From Cephalotus follicularis (Eukaryota; Streptophyta; Magnoliopsida; Oxalidales; Cephalotaceae), in assembly GCA_001972305.1 (NCBI GenBank), contig BDDD01000560.1:882077-946076 (forward strand): a stretch of 64,000 nucleotides of DNA, written 5' to 3'. Of the stretch, positions 31,952 to 44,570 are shown one piece after another. Positions within the stretch are counted from its first letter, which is position 1, and each line of letters begins with the position of its first letter. Under the pieces are notes generated by a model. That model made no database searches, was not told where the DNA came from, and saw only the letters and a list, made by a program, of their open reading frames with translations. Made by a program: the position numbers and the translations under genes.

Positions 31952-34772
31952 TGACACGCCCCGTTCCCGAGCACCCCCGCCCGAGGACGCCCGTGCCAAG
32001 TGGAAGGATCCTTCACCTGGATCCCTAACCAAAACCCCAACAAACAAAGACTAACACTAAGGCCAAGGGCAGGCATTAAAATACGCTGCCGAGGAGAGCC
32101 ACACTCCCCAGGCCAAACGCACATAAGGCATAGAAACAAGAAATGCCCGTGCACAAGGAAACGACAACGTTTAACATAAGCTAAGCCTGGGATCAACACA
32201 AGGGCCCGAGGACAAACGTCAAGCATGGGACAACTACCCGAGGTCCCTCCAACACTCAACTTACACTAAGAAGGTGGAATCTCACCCCGGCCAGGTACCC
32301 AAGGGATCCACCAGGGCTCACCTGACAAAACATCTTCAGGGACCGAGCTGGTCCGAGGTTGGGAGGACGGGCAAAACTAAGGAAAGCTTCTTACTCTCCC
32401 TTAATGCCTGCGAGCATGCTTGGGGACAAACACCCGGGGACGCCACCAGACCTCAGCTTAGGGTCAACCAACCCAAGCTGCGAGGTCAACCTAAGGTTTG
32501 ACTAACCATGAACATAGCCACTCCTCCCCCGGCATCTAAGCAGAGGTGCCACGCACAAAAGGCCTAGGGGAAAATCATTAAAGTTTCACCAAGACCAGGG
32601 CTATGGAGACCTGCTCCTCTGCCCAAGGTCAAACGACCCCCGAACTCATACGTCGTCCCTGCACCCTAAACGCTCATCATAAACAACGACAAGGCCGGGT
32701 AAACAACTCATAACAACAAAGTATATAAAACAACAAGTGAATTATATACGGTCCCGGGCAAAATGCCAAGGACCCACAACATCCAAGAAGTCATATACAT
32801 GTTTACAAAAAGAAGGTTTACAAGACATAGACATCAACAAGTCTATACAAAAACCCCAAGAATGTCCCCAAATGCATGAAGGTGCCCGTGGCCGAGGAGC
32901 CATCCTAAGGTGCTGCGTCAGGCATCTACCTCATTCAACACGCTATCCTTAGTGGATCTCAAGAACCCTGCTGCCCCGCTTACTCTGCACACAAAACTGA
33001 GTGGGGATTAGTCCAACTGACTAGTGAGTAAGATCAAGGAATATCCTGGGCAAACCCACTTCCACCGGGGTGCCAAGAGTCATGGTGAACGTGCCCTCCC
33101 CTAACTGGGCCGAGGACAACCCATATCCACTGCTCAACAAAACAAGGTAGGGGTGAAAATATACAAAGATATCGATAAAAAGGAAACCCGAGCAGAGCTA
33201 CCAACTCAACGATCGACCTCAAGGAAGGAAGATAAACAACAGGTTATATGTCAGAACATGCCAAGGATCCAAGGATCAACAAAAGATCATACTCTAAGGA
33301 TCAACATTTATCAGGGGACTACTGGTACTGTATCAATCACAAGCACATTCCACACACGCACATGCACACATCATACTCACACACTTCCATAGCCGGAACC
33401 ACCTCAGCAAGCACAAATAACAACTTCGTTGATGATCCATCAACGTGGTCATGGGCTACAGGACTGTACACATCCCTCATATACGCATATAGATACCCAA
33501 TTCCAGAGCACCGCATGAACATCGGTAGAAGGGCTACGCCAGCACTCCTTCCCCGGTAATAACACGTTGGCGCACCTCACTACATGAACATCGATCGAGG
33601 AGCTACCTCATCGGCAATCACATAACGTTAGTATCGTCCAAGGGGCCCGCGAATCATCGCTCAGCTCTACCCTTGACGAGATGATCGAGGAGAACATCAG
33701 CTCAGAGGTAAGTGTATCACCACTTAGACCATCTTGTGTCGGTAATCTCATGCCCGAGGACTCCATTATGGACTGACCAGAGAAGATAGCGGATCCTTGA
33801 CTGCCCTCACACATCATGAAATGGGCAGATCCGGGTATGGAACCCAGGCACAGTCACACTCAACAGTTCATGATAAACAATGGCACTGCTGAATGGAATA
33901 GGGATCAAACGTCCACTCCTCCATCAACCACGATAAGTCTCATACATATCCAAGTAACCAGTGACCAGTACCCGAGGACAACAACACATGATATCAAAAT
34001 AAAGCATGAATACTTAAACAGAAGGGGAAACAATAAGTTCATCCCAGGCATCGAGACAACAGTATTCACATGCAATATCAACATATGACAGGAGAAGAAA
34101 TCCTAGTCAAGATAATATCATGGAAGGGCATATAAACAATAAACTCTCAGTTTTGAATTGGTAGAAAGAAGAACATCCCACTCACTAGTATCAGTAGCTT
34201 CCTCAGCTAGCTTCCTTTTTGTGCAGACTCCGTGACTAGATCCTCCTCTGCAAGACCAACACACAACAACGCTTAGCCACCATGAACAAACATCTCTGAA
34301 GTTATGCATGAACCACATACATCGATGAAAACCAAGGCGAAGCTCTTCCTCGACCTCATAGCTCGTCTCAACACCAACAAAGCAACGTACCATAACGTAC
34401 CGACGAGGAATCTTACCTTATAGACACGTAGACGGGTAAGGAAAGTCCCAACCTCAAACAGCGATCGAAGCTTCAGAAGAAAGAAGAAGAAGAAAGATGA
34501 AAGATGAAAGCTCGGTCTCTCAAATGCTTCTTTAGGCGTGAGATGATGGATGTGATGTCTGCTGAACGCCAACTGCCAAGCTCCCTAAGTTAGCTTTGCA
34601 CACTTCCCAACACCAAATAAATATCTCTTATCTATTATCACATTGGGCCCAAACCAAGCCCAAAGCCAAACTAACACTTCTCTAAGAAAAGAGCCAAAGC
34701 CATCCACAACCAAGGAGAAAAAGAAAAATTTCCCCCAAGCCCCATACATCAATTTACCAAAAAATTAATGCA
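31952..34772 (-). repeat. Element E 3' LTR
   Basis: It starts TGACACGCCCCG and ends ATTAATGCA, followed by the PPT (minus strand AGGAGGCTTGGGGGA). Against the 5' LTR it lacks 10 bases just before the terminal CA and one of three ~69-bp repeat units (two units, ATGAACATCG at 33515 and 33584). It is GC-richer than the neighbouring LTRs. Confidence 0.9.
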
Positions 34773-34788
34773 GGTCCCCCAAGCCTCC

Positions 34789-36232
34789 TTAATACAAGTC
34801 TAGGCAACGCTCCCTCATCTGGTCCTCACGTTCCCAGGTAGCCTCTCCTGCTACATGGTTTCTCCACAAGATCTTCACCAAGGGAATGGTCTTGTTCCTC
34901 AACACCTGTTCTTGGCGGTCTAAGATCTGCTCTGGGGCTTCCTCATAAGCCAACACTGGTAATTCCTCCTCGGACAACACCATTGACTCGGTCAACACAT
35001 GGGAAGGATCAGCAACGTATTTCCTCAGCACAGATACATGGAACACATCGTGCACTCTGGCCATCCCCTCGAGCAACGCCAGACGATAAGCCACTGGTCT
35101 GATCCTTTGCACAATCTCAAAGGGACCTATGTACCTTGGGCTAAGCTTCCCACGCTTGCGAAAATGAACAATCCCCGTGTAAGGTGATACCCTGATGAAA
35201 ACCTTGTCACCTATAGAGAATTACAAGTCCTTATGGTGTTTGTCTGCGTAGCTCTTCTTCCTACACTGGGCTGCACGCAAACGATCTCGGATCAACTTCA
35301 CCATCTTTGTTGCGTCCTGTACCAACTCTGGTCCTAACAACTCGTGTTCTCCTACGTCATTCCAACACAATGGGTTCGACAACGCCTGTCGTACAAAGCC
35401 TTATAAGGAGCCATACCAATGCTCGCCTAATAGCTGTTGTTATAGGTGAACTCGATCAAAGTCAAATGGTCATCCCAACTTCCTCGGAAATCCATGACAC
35501 AGGATCTCAACATGTCCTCAAGAATCTGGATAGCACGCTCAGACTACCCATCGGTCTGAGGATGGTACGCTGTACTGAATCGCAACTCCGTACCCAACGT
35601 CCTCTGCAAGCTCCGCCAGAATCTTGATGTGAACCTCGGGTCTCTATCCGAAACTATGCTGCTGGAGATCCCATGTAAGCTGATCACACCGTCCACATAC
35701 AACTGAGCTAACTTGTCCAAACAGAAGTCCTTCCTTATAGGTATGAAGTGAGAAGACTTGGTCAGATGATCGACAATCACCCATATTGCATCATGCTTAC
35801 TCCTCATCCGAGGAAAACCTGTGACAAAGTCCATCGATATGTTGTCCCATTTCCATATTGGAATAGGAAGCGGTTGAAGAAGACCTGAAGGCTTTTGTCA
35901 CTCAACCTTCACCCGCTGGCACTTCAAGCACCTTGCCATGAATCTGGCAATCTCACGCTTCATGCCCCACCACCAAAAATACTGCCTTAGGTCACGATAC
36001 ATCTTGGTACTTCCAGGATGCATTGACCAAGGAGAACGATGAGCTTCTTCCAGGATCTCTTACTTGATCGTCTCGACATGTGGTACACATATCCTCTCTC
36101 CAAACATCTGACACCATCACCCCTAATGTGGAAGTCAGTCCGAGAACCCTCTCTGACTTGTTTCAACAACTTAACCAACCTCCAGTCCTTCTCTTGCGCT
36201 CCCTGGATCTGGTCTTCCCAAACAGACCTCAC
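34789..36232 (-). pseudogene. Element E integrase and chromodomain
   Basis: The integrase zinc domain is readable near 35900-36040 (MHPGSTKMYRDL, ARCLKCQRV). The core has MDFVTGFPRM, VSDRDPRFTSRFW and [12 protein letters not shown], with a TAG just before SER (DG*SER, probably from CAG). Several stops follow in the YNNSY and LCVGM region. The C-terminal chromodomain module is open at 35112-34789 ([26 protein letters not shown]). Family function is insertion of cDNA, with chromodomain-guided targeting; this copy is dead. Confidence 0.88.
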
Positions 36233-37560
36233 TCACAGAGAAGCCAACATTGCTCCACTGTCCTCGACAGACAGCTCTGCCCTCAAAGATCTCAACTGTT
36301 CCAACATCGGCAAGTAAACCAACCGTACATGAGCCAAGGAAGTGGAGGACTTCCTGCTCAACGCATCAGCAACCACGTTGGCCTTACCAGGATGATACTC
36401 GATGGTATAATCATCATCCTTGATGAGCTCGATCCATCTCTTCTGCCTCATGGTCAAATGTGGTTGAGAAGACAAATACCTCAAACTCTGGTGGTCAGTA
36501 AAGACCTGGCAGACCTCACAATACAGATAATGACGTCATATCTTCAAAGCAAACACCACCGCAGCTAACTCCAAGTCGTGCGTAGGTAATTGAGCTCATG
36601 AACCTTCAACTGCCGAGAAGCATAGGCAATAACCTTCCCTTCTTGCATCAATACACAACTAAGGCCATACAAAGAAGCATCACTGTAAACCGCAAAACCA
36701 ACTCCCGGAGAAGGAAGGGTCAACACCGGAGCTGACGTTAACCTATCCTTCAGCGTCTGGAAGCTCTTCTCACAGTCTTCTGACCAAACAACCTTCACAT
36801 CCTTCCTTGTCAACTTCGACAGAGGAGTCGCTATAGCCGAGAATCCTTCCACGAACCTTCGGTAATAGCCAGCAAGTCCAAGGTAACTGCACACTTCAGG
36901 TACGCTCTTGGGTCTTTCCTAGACCAACACAGCTTTAACCTTCCTCAGGTCCACTTCAACACCCTGGCCCGAGATCACATGGCCCAAAAAAACAACCCTG
37001 TCTAGCCAAAACTCATACTTACTGAGCTTAGCATACAACTTATGGTTTCTCAAGGTCGGTAAAACAATCCTTAAGTGTTCCTTGTGCTCAGACATACTCC
37101 ATGAGTATACCATCACGTCGTCTATGAACACCACCACAAAGGTGTCCAAGAAGGGTTGGAACACACGATTCATCAAATCCATGAAATTGGCCAGTGCATT
37201 GGTTAAACCAAACAGCCTAACTGAGAACTCATAGAGACCATAACGAGCTCTGAAGGCAGTCTTCAGAATTTCCTCTTCCTTCACCTTCAACTGGTGATAT
37301 CCAGATCGAAGATCTATCTTAGAGAACACACATGCGTCTAGCAACTGATCAAACAAGTCATCTATCCTTGGCAATGGGTACTTGTTACGCACAGTGACCT
37401 TGTTGAGTTGCCTATAGTCGATACACAAGTGCATAGCTCCATCCTTCTTCTTCACAAACAGGATCGGGGAACCCCATGGAGAACTACTAGGTCGGATAAA
37501 TCCTTTATCCCACAAGTCTTCCAACTGTACCTTTAGCTCTTTCAACTCTACAGGTGCCAT
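36233..37560 (-). pseudogene. Element E reverse transcriptase and RNase H
   Basis: RT motifs run [62 protein letters not shown] and the catalytic [10 protein letters not shown] stop at 36917-36919 precedes [13 protein letters not shown]. RNase H starts correctly ([12 protein letters not shown]), but a single-base loss near 36588 shifts the frame after ELNY. The rest continues in another frame through ADALSRK (near 36370). Confidence 0.9.
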
Positions 37561-37689
37561 ACGGTAAGGAGCAAGGGATATAGGAGCTGCACTAGGATCA
37601 ACTCAATCTCAAAGTCTATTTCCCTGTCCGGAGGAGGACCTAGTAACTCATCGGGGAAGACATCGGGAAACTCACAAACCACGGGTATG

Positions 37690-38537
37690 TCCCCTACCTA
37701 TGGCTTAGATATCCAAGTATCCACCACATGAGCTAAGAATCCTTGCGCACCTTTACCCAAAGTCTTACGTGGAACCATAGCCGAGATCAACTTCAGAGGT
37801 GTCGAGCACTGCTCGCAAATTAACTCCATGCCTGAGTCATCGGGCAAGCAGAAGGAAACAACTTTACGCGAAGAATCGACCACTGCTCGGTGCCTTACAA
37901 GCAAATCCATGCCCAGGATGGCATCAAAGTCCTCAATCTTGAAGGGGATAAGGTCAGCTACAAAACTCTGTTCCTTGATCACAACATCACAACATCTGTA
38001 GACTCATCCCACACGGTAACTCTGGCCCGTAGGAACAGAGACAGCGATTTCTTCATCCAAGGAACTTAACACTCCACATGCATGTATGCAAAATGCATGG
38101 GCAACAAAGAATAAAGAGGCTCCCGTGTCAAACAAAACCGTGGCATCTCTGTCGAAGATAAGAGCCTTACCTATAGCCACGTCCGCGGATCCGAGAGTAT
38201 CTTCTTTGTTCAGAGCATATACTCTAGCTATCGATGCTGGTCTACCCTGTTGACTACATCCACTAGCCCTGGATGATCCCACCTGCAAAGCCATTGATCC
38301 ACCTCTAGCTCCCCCAGGTTGTCTATTAGAAGTAGCTGATGCAGGTGTCGTCGAGGTATGCTGAGCCTGTGGACAATTCTCCTTGATGTTCCCAAGTTAG
38401 CCACACATGAAACATTTGCGGATCTCTGCTCTACATTTTCCAAAATGGAAGCGACCACACCTCTGGCACTTGGGAGGCTATTGAGAAACTGCTGAACTTG
38501 GGTGCTTGCTCTGCTGCGCACCACTGGCTATAGGAGG
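37690..38537 (-). pseudogene. Element E gag end and protease
   Basis: Zinc-knuckle remnants (CQRCGRFHFGKCR, then CFMCG*LG with a stop) lie near 38480-38390. The protease has an intact DTG active site (TVLFDTGAS, Asp near 38129). A DFDAILGMDLLVRH motif follows near 37930, as in gypsy proteases. A frame break lies near 38000. The upstream gag is interrupted at 38538 by element F. Confidence 0.85.
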
Positions 38538-38542
38538 ACTCA
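38538..38542. repeat. Target site duplication of element F, left copy (ACTCA)
   Basis: ACTCA precedes TGTAACACC and is repeated at 48445-48449 after GATATTACA. Confidence 0.94.
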
Positions 38543-41073
38543 TGTAACACCCCCGATGGTGGGAGCCCTTACAGGTCATAATATCAAACTAAAACATAAC
38601 GGAATACCTAAACAATAAACTGATGAGAAACGGATGTGGTGGTCTAAAAACATAACTTATATCAACTGATATAAAACAGAGTCTAAAAACTTTAACAAAT
38701 CATAATTAAAACAATCATAATCTGATATCCAAAAACTAGTCTGACATTGTCTCAAGATACGATCTAAACTACTGAATACACAATGGACCAACTCCTAGAT
38801 GATCTTCTGACAAGTGAGTAACTCTCAACACACCTTTTCCCCATCCTTCTGAAAACCTACCGCATAGAAACAAAAACACGGCTAAGCAAACCTCAGTACA
38901 GATAAGGAAATAAAACCGTAAACGGTAAATAGAATATCTTGAACTTTTAAATTCAGCAAAGTAACATAGTAATTATTCTTTAAAATGTAAAGCAGAATAT
39001 TTAAAAACGAGCAGTTATAAAATCATCGTAACTTAACAAAAAGCATGATTTCATAATTCAAAACTTTATTTTATTTCATAATTCCATAACAGAGAATTCT
39101 AACATACATACATATATAGGTGCAAGGGGTTCGCGAGGCCCACATGCTTTGACGGAAAAGTCATGTACGGCACTACACAAACAATCCCAATACTGAATTT
39201 CTGAATTCTGACAATAACTAGAGTATACTCATATGCCTCAAAAGGATTCATATCCTACTCTCAGGATACATATTTAAAAGAGACGTCGTAGACCGATCAC
39301 ACCGCCACGGTAGGTGTCATGTCCTCTGTGCCAAAGAACATGCCTTTGATACCTCATAGGTAGGGTTTTTCTCGGTATGTTATTATGCTAAATCATTGTT
39401 TTGATCTAAAAAAAAATTTAATAAATTTCTAAACAATTTCTGATCTTATCAGAAAACAAAATCTTATCTGTATCTGAAATTAACATACTCCGAAAGTGGA
39501 AGCCATGTTCATATAATATATTTTCGATAGTGAAAATCACGCATATCAATATCAATATCCGATGTAACAACATTAAAATCTATTTCAATAAGATTATTAT
39601 CAAAACAAGAATATCCGTATCAAAATATGAATTTTATTTCGAATAAAACCAGGAGCATAATCATAAAAGCATAAATCCGTTCAAGAACGATGTATCAGTA
39701 AAAATTGAATTTATTTAATTTAATCGAAGGAATATCCAAGAATCGAAGAATCCGTACCTTAGCCGTCAAAGTCTAAATAAATCAAAACAAATCAAAAGCA
39801 CACTTGGAACCTCCTAACGTTCACCACAAAATTATTGAAACCTAGACAAATCAACCAAACCGAAAAATATAATCAAACAGAGGTTAAACAACTTGCCAGA
39901 ATATCATAGAATGCGTCCAAAGCGTCGACGTTCTATTACAAAGCGTTGGTGCTTTAGGGTAAAGTGTTAACATAAAGCCAAACAAAGCGTCAACACAAAC
40001 CTGACATTTAACAAAGAAAAGCGTCGACACTTACATTTAACAAAGAACCAAAGCGTCGACAGTTTCATTGCAAAAAGGAACAAAGCGCAAAGCAAAGTGT
40101 CGACTAAACGCAGCATAAAACAGTACAAACCGGAGACTCTTAAAAGACAAGCGTCGACGGTTTGCGTCGAACACAGAATACCAGTTGCAGAAAATCAGTT
40201 GCGAAACATGAGTAAATCTGATTTTTCTTAAACAATGAGCACAACTATTAACATGCAGGTTCTGTGACATGTAATACCAGTTCAAAAACACCAGTATATA
40301 ACGATCTTAGTGCATGATGAAAGTAAAACAAAGGTATTGAAGTTTGAAGTAAAAATTTTCTGGTTTAAAACAATTTATAAAACATATGCCATAATCCAAT
40401 CTTTTTGTGCACAAACCTTAAGACGGTAATACATTTATATGTCTACAACATGATTTCTTTGTTTTTAAGCATCAGTATTACAAACTATGCATACAATCCA
40501 TGGATGAACATATTAAGATAACAGCATAAATTCTTTCTCAACAGGGTCCTAAAAACATGATCAAAACAAATTCTGGCATGTTTGTATATGAATCTAGCAG
40601 TTGATATATAAACTATGTAGTAAAAACTACGACTTTCATTTAGAAAATACCTCCAGAAGACGTCAAGACGATGCAGAGGAAATGTGCTCAAGTTGTTGTT
40701 TTGGTTTGTAAGAAATGCGGAAATGGTTTATGTTTTAAAAACAATTTGTCTGGTTAAATGCGAAAATCCATGTGTTTAAATGACAAAATCGGTATTTTAA
40801 GACATTACCATACTAACCAAAACGCGTCAGATACATAAGGAAATCGGATAGCCAGAAAAAGGAAAGAATCCAACATTCCAAAAACACTGTCACCGTCCAA
40901 AACAATTAAGGAAGACGACCAAAGCGTCGACCATTTACTGTAAGTGTCGACGGTTAAGCACTTAAATACAAAACGTGTCGATGTCACACGTTTAGGCGTC
41001 AACGTGTCACACAGCACCCAAAGCGTCGGCTGTTCTAATAAGAGCGTCGGCGCTTTGTGCCCAGAAAACAAAA
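38543..41073 (-). repeat. Element F 3' LTR (112 bp missing at its internal end)
   Basis: It starts TGTAACACCCCCGATGG and aligns with 45802-48332. At CAGAAAACAAAA it jumps into the chromodomain codons. The length (2,531) is exactly the 5' LTR length (2,643) minus 112. It carries AGCGTCGACG-type motifs at about 39921-40160 and 40923-41060. Confidence 0.92.
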
Positions 41074-41728
41074 ACAGACGAGGGTATCTTTCCTGAATAT
41101 GCTCATCCAACTCCCAAGTAGCTTCACTTTCGGGATGATTCTTCCATAAGACCTTTACAAAAGGGATAGTCTTACTACGAGTAACCCTCTCCTGTCTATC
41201 CAGAATAGCCTCAGCCTCTTCATCGCAAGACAAGTCCTCACGAATGCTATCAAAAGGGTAGTGAACCACGTGCAAGGGATGGTACTGGTAAACCATCAAC
41301 AAAGACACATGGAACACATTATGGACATGAGATAACTGTGGAGGCAAAGCTAACCGGTAAGCAACCGCTCCAACCTTTACCAGAATTTCAAATGGTCCAA
41401 TAAACCGTGGACTCAACTTTCCCTTCAGCCCAAACCTTTGAACTCCTTTCCATGGTGAAACTTTTAGAAACACGTGCTCACCAACTCTAAACTCCAATTC
41501 CCTCCGATGTTTGTCTGCATAACTCTTCTGTCGGGATTGAGCTGCTTTCAGTCTTTCCCTAGCTACAGTCACTTTCTCCGCAGTTATCTGAACTAGCTCA
41601 GGTCCTTCGATGACTCTCTCTCCAACCTCATCCCAACATGTCAGAGATCGACATTTCCTCCCATACAATACCTCAAACGGAGCCATTCGAATGCTAGCAT
41701 GCCAACTATTATTTTATGCAAACTCCAC
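41074..41728 (-). pseudogene. Element F integrase C-terminus and chromodomain, fused into the LTR
   Basis: Starting at [14 protein letters not shown], the frame shows the GPF motif (PRFIGPFEIL), HNVFHVSLLMVYQYH and a chromodomain-like end (SKTIPFVKVLWKNH, ESEATWELDEHIQERYP). It then runs on through the deletion junction into LTR sequence (LFSGHKAP) to a stop near 40805. The LTR-encoded tail is an accident of the deletion, not a domain. Confidence 0.88.
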
Positions 41729-42380
41729 CTAGCTCAAATACTCATCCCAGTTTCCAACCCACTCTAATACACAAGACCTCATCATGTCCTCTAAAGTCTT
41801 GATGGTCCTCTCCGACTGCCCATCTGTCTGTGGGTGGAAAGCTGTACTGTAATTGAGCCGTGTTCCCCAAGCCTTCTGGAATCCCTTCCAAAATCTAGAC
41901 GTGAAATGAGGATCCCTATCCGAAATAATGGATACAGGTGTCCCGTGTAGTCTCACAATCTCTCGCTGGAAAACTTCCGCCAACCGGTCTACAGAAAAGT
42001 CCTCCCGGATAGCCAAGAAAGTTGCCGATTTAGTCAAACGATCCACCACTACCCAGATGGCATCATTCGTCCTGAACGTCCTTGGCAACCCTGTAACAAA
42101 GTCAATCGCCAAGCTCTCCCATTTCCAAACTAGAACCTCCAAGGGCTGTAACAAACCACTGGCTCGTTGGTGCTCAATCTTAACCTGCTGACACCAAACA
42201 CCTCCCAACAGACTCAACTACATCCCTCTTCATTCCATTCCACCAGAAGTTTTGCTTCAAGTCCCTATACATTTTTGTAGAACCTGGATGTATAGAGAAC
42301 GGAGAGCTGTGCGCCTCTGACAAAATAGTATTCCTGATAATAGTATCAGCCGGCACACACAATCGACTACCCAACTAGAT
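41729..42380 (-). pseudogene. Element F integrase zinc domain and catalytic core
   Basis: The zinc domain (AHSSPFSIHPGSTKM, WWNGMKRDVVESVGRC) is hit by a one-base loss near 42190, so the CxxC is read as CLVSAG. The core in the next frame is complete: AIDFVTGLPR, SDRDPHFTSRFW and SERTIKTLEDMM supply D, D and E. A stop after YLS (near 41729) separates it from the C-terminal part. Confidence 0.88.
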
Positions 42381-42497
42381 TACTCCATGATCATCCACAC
42401 GAAACTCTGACTGTTTACCCTTACCAATATTCTGGACTAAGGCCCATAGTTCACCATCATCACTCTGAGCTGCCTTAATCCAAGATACAAGGGTAGG

Positions 42498-43703
42498 CTA
42501 TATACTCATACTAGCCATATAACCTCCAAAACCCCGAACAAACAAGTTCAACTCCAACCGCTCCATATAAACTATCAACAGCGGTTGCGTATACATAGCC
42601 GCTACACTCCCAGAACTCTTCCTACTCAAAGCATCAGCTACCACATTTGCTTTACCAGGATGGTACTGAATATTCAATTCATAGTCCTTCAGAAGCTCCA
42701 ACCATCTCCTCTGTCGCATATTCAACTCCTTTTGCGTAAAGACTTACTTGAGACTCTTGTGATCAGTGAAAACTTCACAAGTTTCTCCATACAAATAGTG
42801 CCTCCAGATCTTTAACGCAAAAACCACAGATGCTAACTCCAGATCATGTGTAGGGTAGTTCACTTCATAAGGAATCAACTGTCTCAAAGCATAAGCTATC
42901 ACATGACCGTGCTGCATAAGAACACATCCCAAACCCTTTTTGGAAGCATCACTGTAAATCTGGTATCCCCCTAACCCAGACGGTAACCGAAGAATTGGTG
43001 CCGACACCAGACCGTTCTTCAATTTCTCAAAACTTGCTTCTCTTTCTTCGTTCCACACAAACTTGGCTCCTTTTCTTAAAAGTTGTGTCAGTGGCAAGGC
43101 TATGGAGGAGAAGCCTTGCACAAACCGCTTATAGTAGCCAGGTAGACCCAAAAAGCTCCTAACTTCCGTTACTGTAGTAGGCCTCGGCCATTTGGTAATA
43201 GCCTCAACCTTTGCAGGATCCACACTGATACCATCTGCTGTAACCACGTGGCCTAAGAATGTCACCTGCTCCAACCAAAATTCACATTTTGAAAACTTCG
43301 CATAAAGCTGATTCTTCCTTAAAATACCCAACACTATACGAAGTTGAGGTTCATGTTCTTCTCTTGACTTGGAATACACAAGGATGTCATCAATGAACAC
43401 AATCACAAACTTGTCCAAGTATTCATGGAACACCTGATTCATCAGATCCATAAAGACTGCCGGTGCGTTTGTAAGTCCAAACGGCATCACCAGAAACTCA
43501 TAATGCCCGTACCGTGTACGAAAAGCAGTCTTAGCTATGTCCTCATCTTTCACCCGTAACTGATGATAACCAGATCTCAAATCGATTTTAGAAAAATACC
43601 GTGCACCTTGGAGTGGATCAAAAAGTTCATCAATCCTAGGCAAAAGGCATTTATTACTGATGGTAATCCTGTTCAGCTCTCTGTAGTCTATGCACAACCT
43701 CAT
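42498..43703 (-). CDS. Element F reverse transcriptase and RNase H
   Basis: The open stretch 43703-42744 gives the RT core ([49 protein letters not shown]) and RNase H ([34 protein letters not shown]). A stop after HKSLK is followed by [15 protein letters not shown] and VVADALSRK (42725-42590). Active-site residues look intact; the RNase H C-terminus is cut by the stop. Confidence 0.9.
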
Positions 43704-43742
43704 GGACGTGTCCTTCTTCCTGACAAAAAGAACCGGAGCTCC

Positions 43743-44570
43743 TCACGGCGAAACGCTAGTCCGGATAAAACCCCGATCCAACAACTCTTGCAATTGCTCT
43801 TTCAGTTCTTGCAATTCTAACGGTGCCATTCTGTAAGGCGCTTTAGATATCGGTGCCGCTCCAGGAATGAGTTTGATGGTAAACTCCATTTCCCGTTGCG
43901 GTGGAAAACCTGGCAACTCCTCTGGAAACACATCCGAGAACTCCCTAACTATCGGATAGTCCTCAAGGCGAGGCTCATCCTTAGAGACATCTTTTACAAC
44001 AGCTAGGTAAGCCTCAGCACCCTTAGCTACCAACTTTCGAGCCTTCAAAACAGAAATAACCTTAACTTCTTTTCTCTGCTGTGAACCCTGATAAATAAAA
44101 TCAGGCCTATCCACATCCCCAAACAGAACCCTCCGAAAATGACAGTCAATCGTTGCACGATGGCGATCTAACCAATCCATGCCAAGAATCATGTCGAAGT
44201 CATACATATCTATCGGGAAAAGATCCGCATCTCAAACACGATCATCAAAAGCGATAGGACATGGACGAAAACATTCAGATATCACAACAGATGTCCCCAT
44301 AGGGGTCGGAAGAACCAAAGCTGGATCCAAATATGGAGATGGCATCCCAAGATTCCAAACAAAAGACCTCGCTACTACCTAGTGAGTCGATCCAGTATTA
44401 TACAAAACATAAGCCATACGACTACAAATAGAGACATAACCCGAAACAGTACCTGGGGCACCTGATGCCTGATGAGTGGTCAAAGCAAAGCCTCGGCCAC
44501 CTACATTGCGCTGTCCCGCGTCACCGCCATTACCTTTCCTCTCCTTTGCTCGAGAGTCTGTGCAATCCAT
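43743..44570 (-). pseudogene. Element F protease and RT N-terminus
   Basis: The protease active-site Asp is Asn (YVLYNTGSTH, codon 44399-44397 AAT), a G-to-A change from DTG. A TAG follows shortly after STH. The second part (FDMILGMDWLDRH, EFSDVFPEELPGFPP, YRMAPLELQELKEQL) is open until SP*GAP at 43742, where the expected Trp codon is TGA. The CCHC-like motifs of gag lie just upstream (CETCGKRHSVGNC). Confidence 0.88.

Noticed and set aside
31748..32259. Open frames in the E LTR and the TG microsatellite, minus strand
   Set aside because: They lack domains, run through simple repeat and LTR sequence, and the copy at 52170-52589 diverges without coding constraint.
33153..33559. Overlapping open frames in the GC-rich E LTR
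   Set aside because: Several frames are open at once because of composition, with no conserved motif, and both E LTRs show non-coding indels across them.
40805..41080. C-terminal extension of the F integrase frame
   Set aside because: It is LTR sequence joined by a deletion; the 5' LTR carries the same residues out of context.
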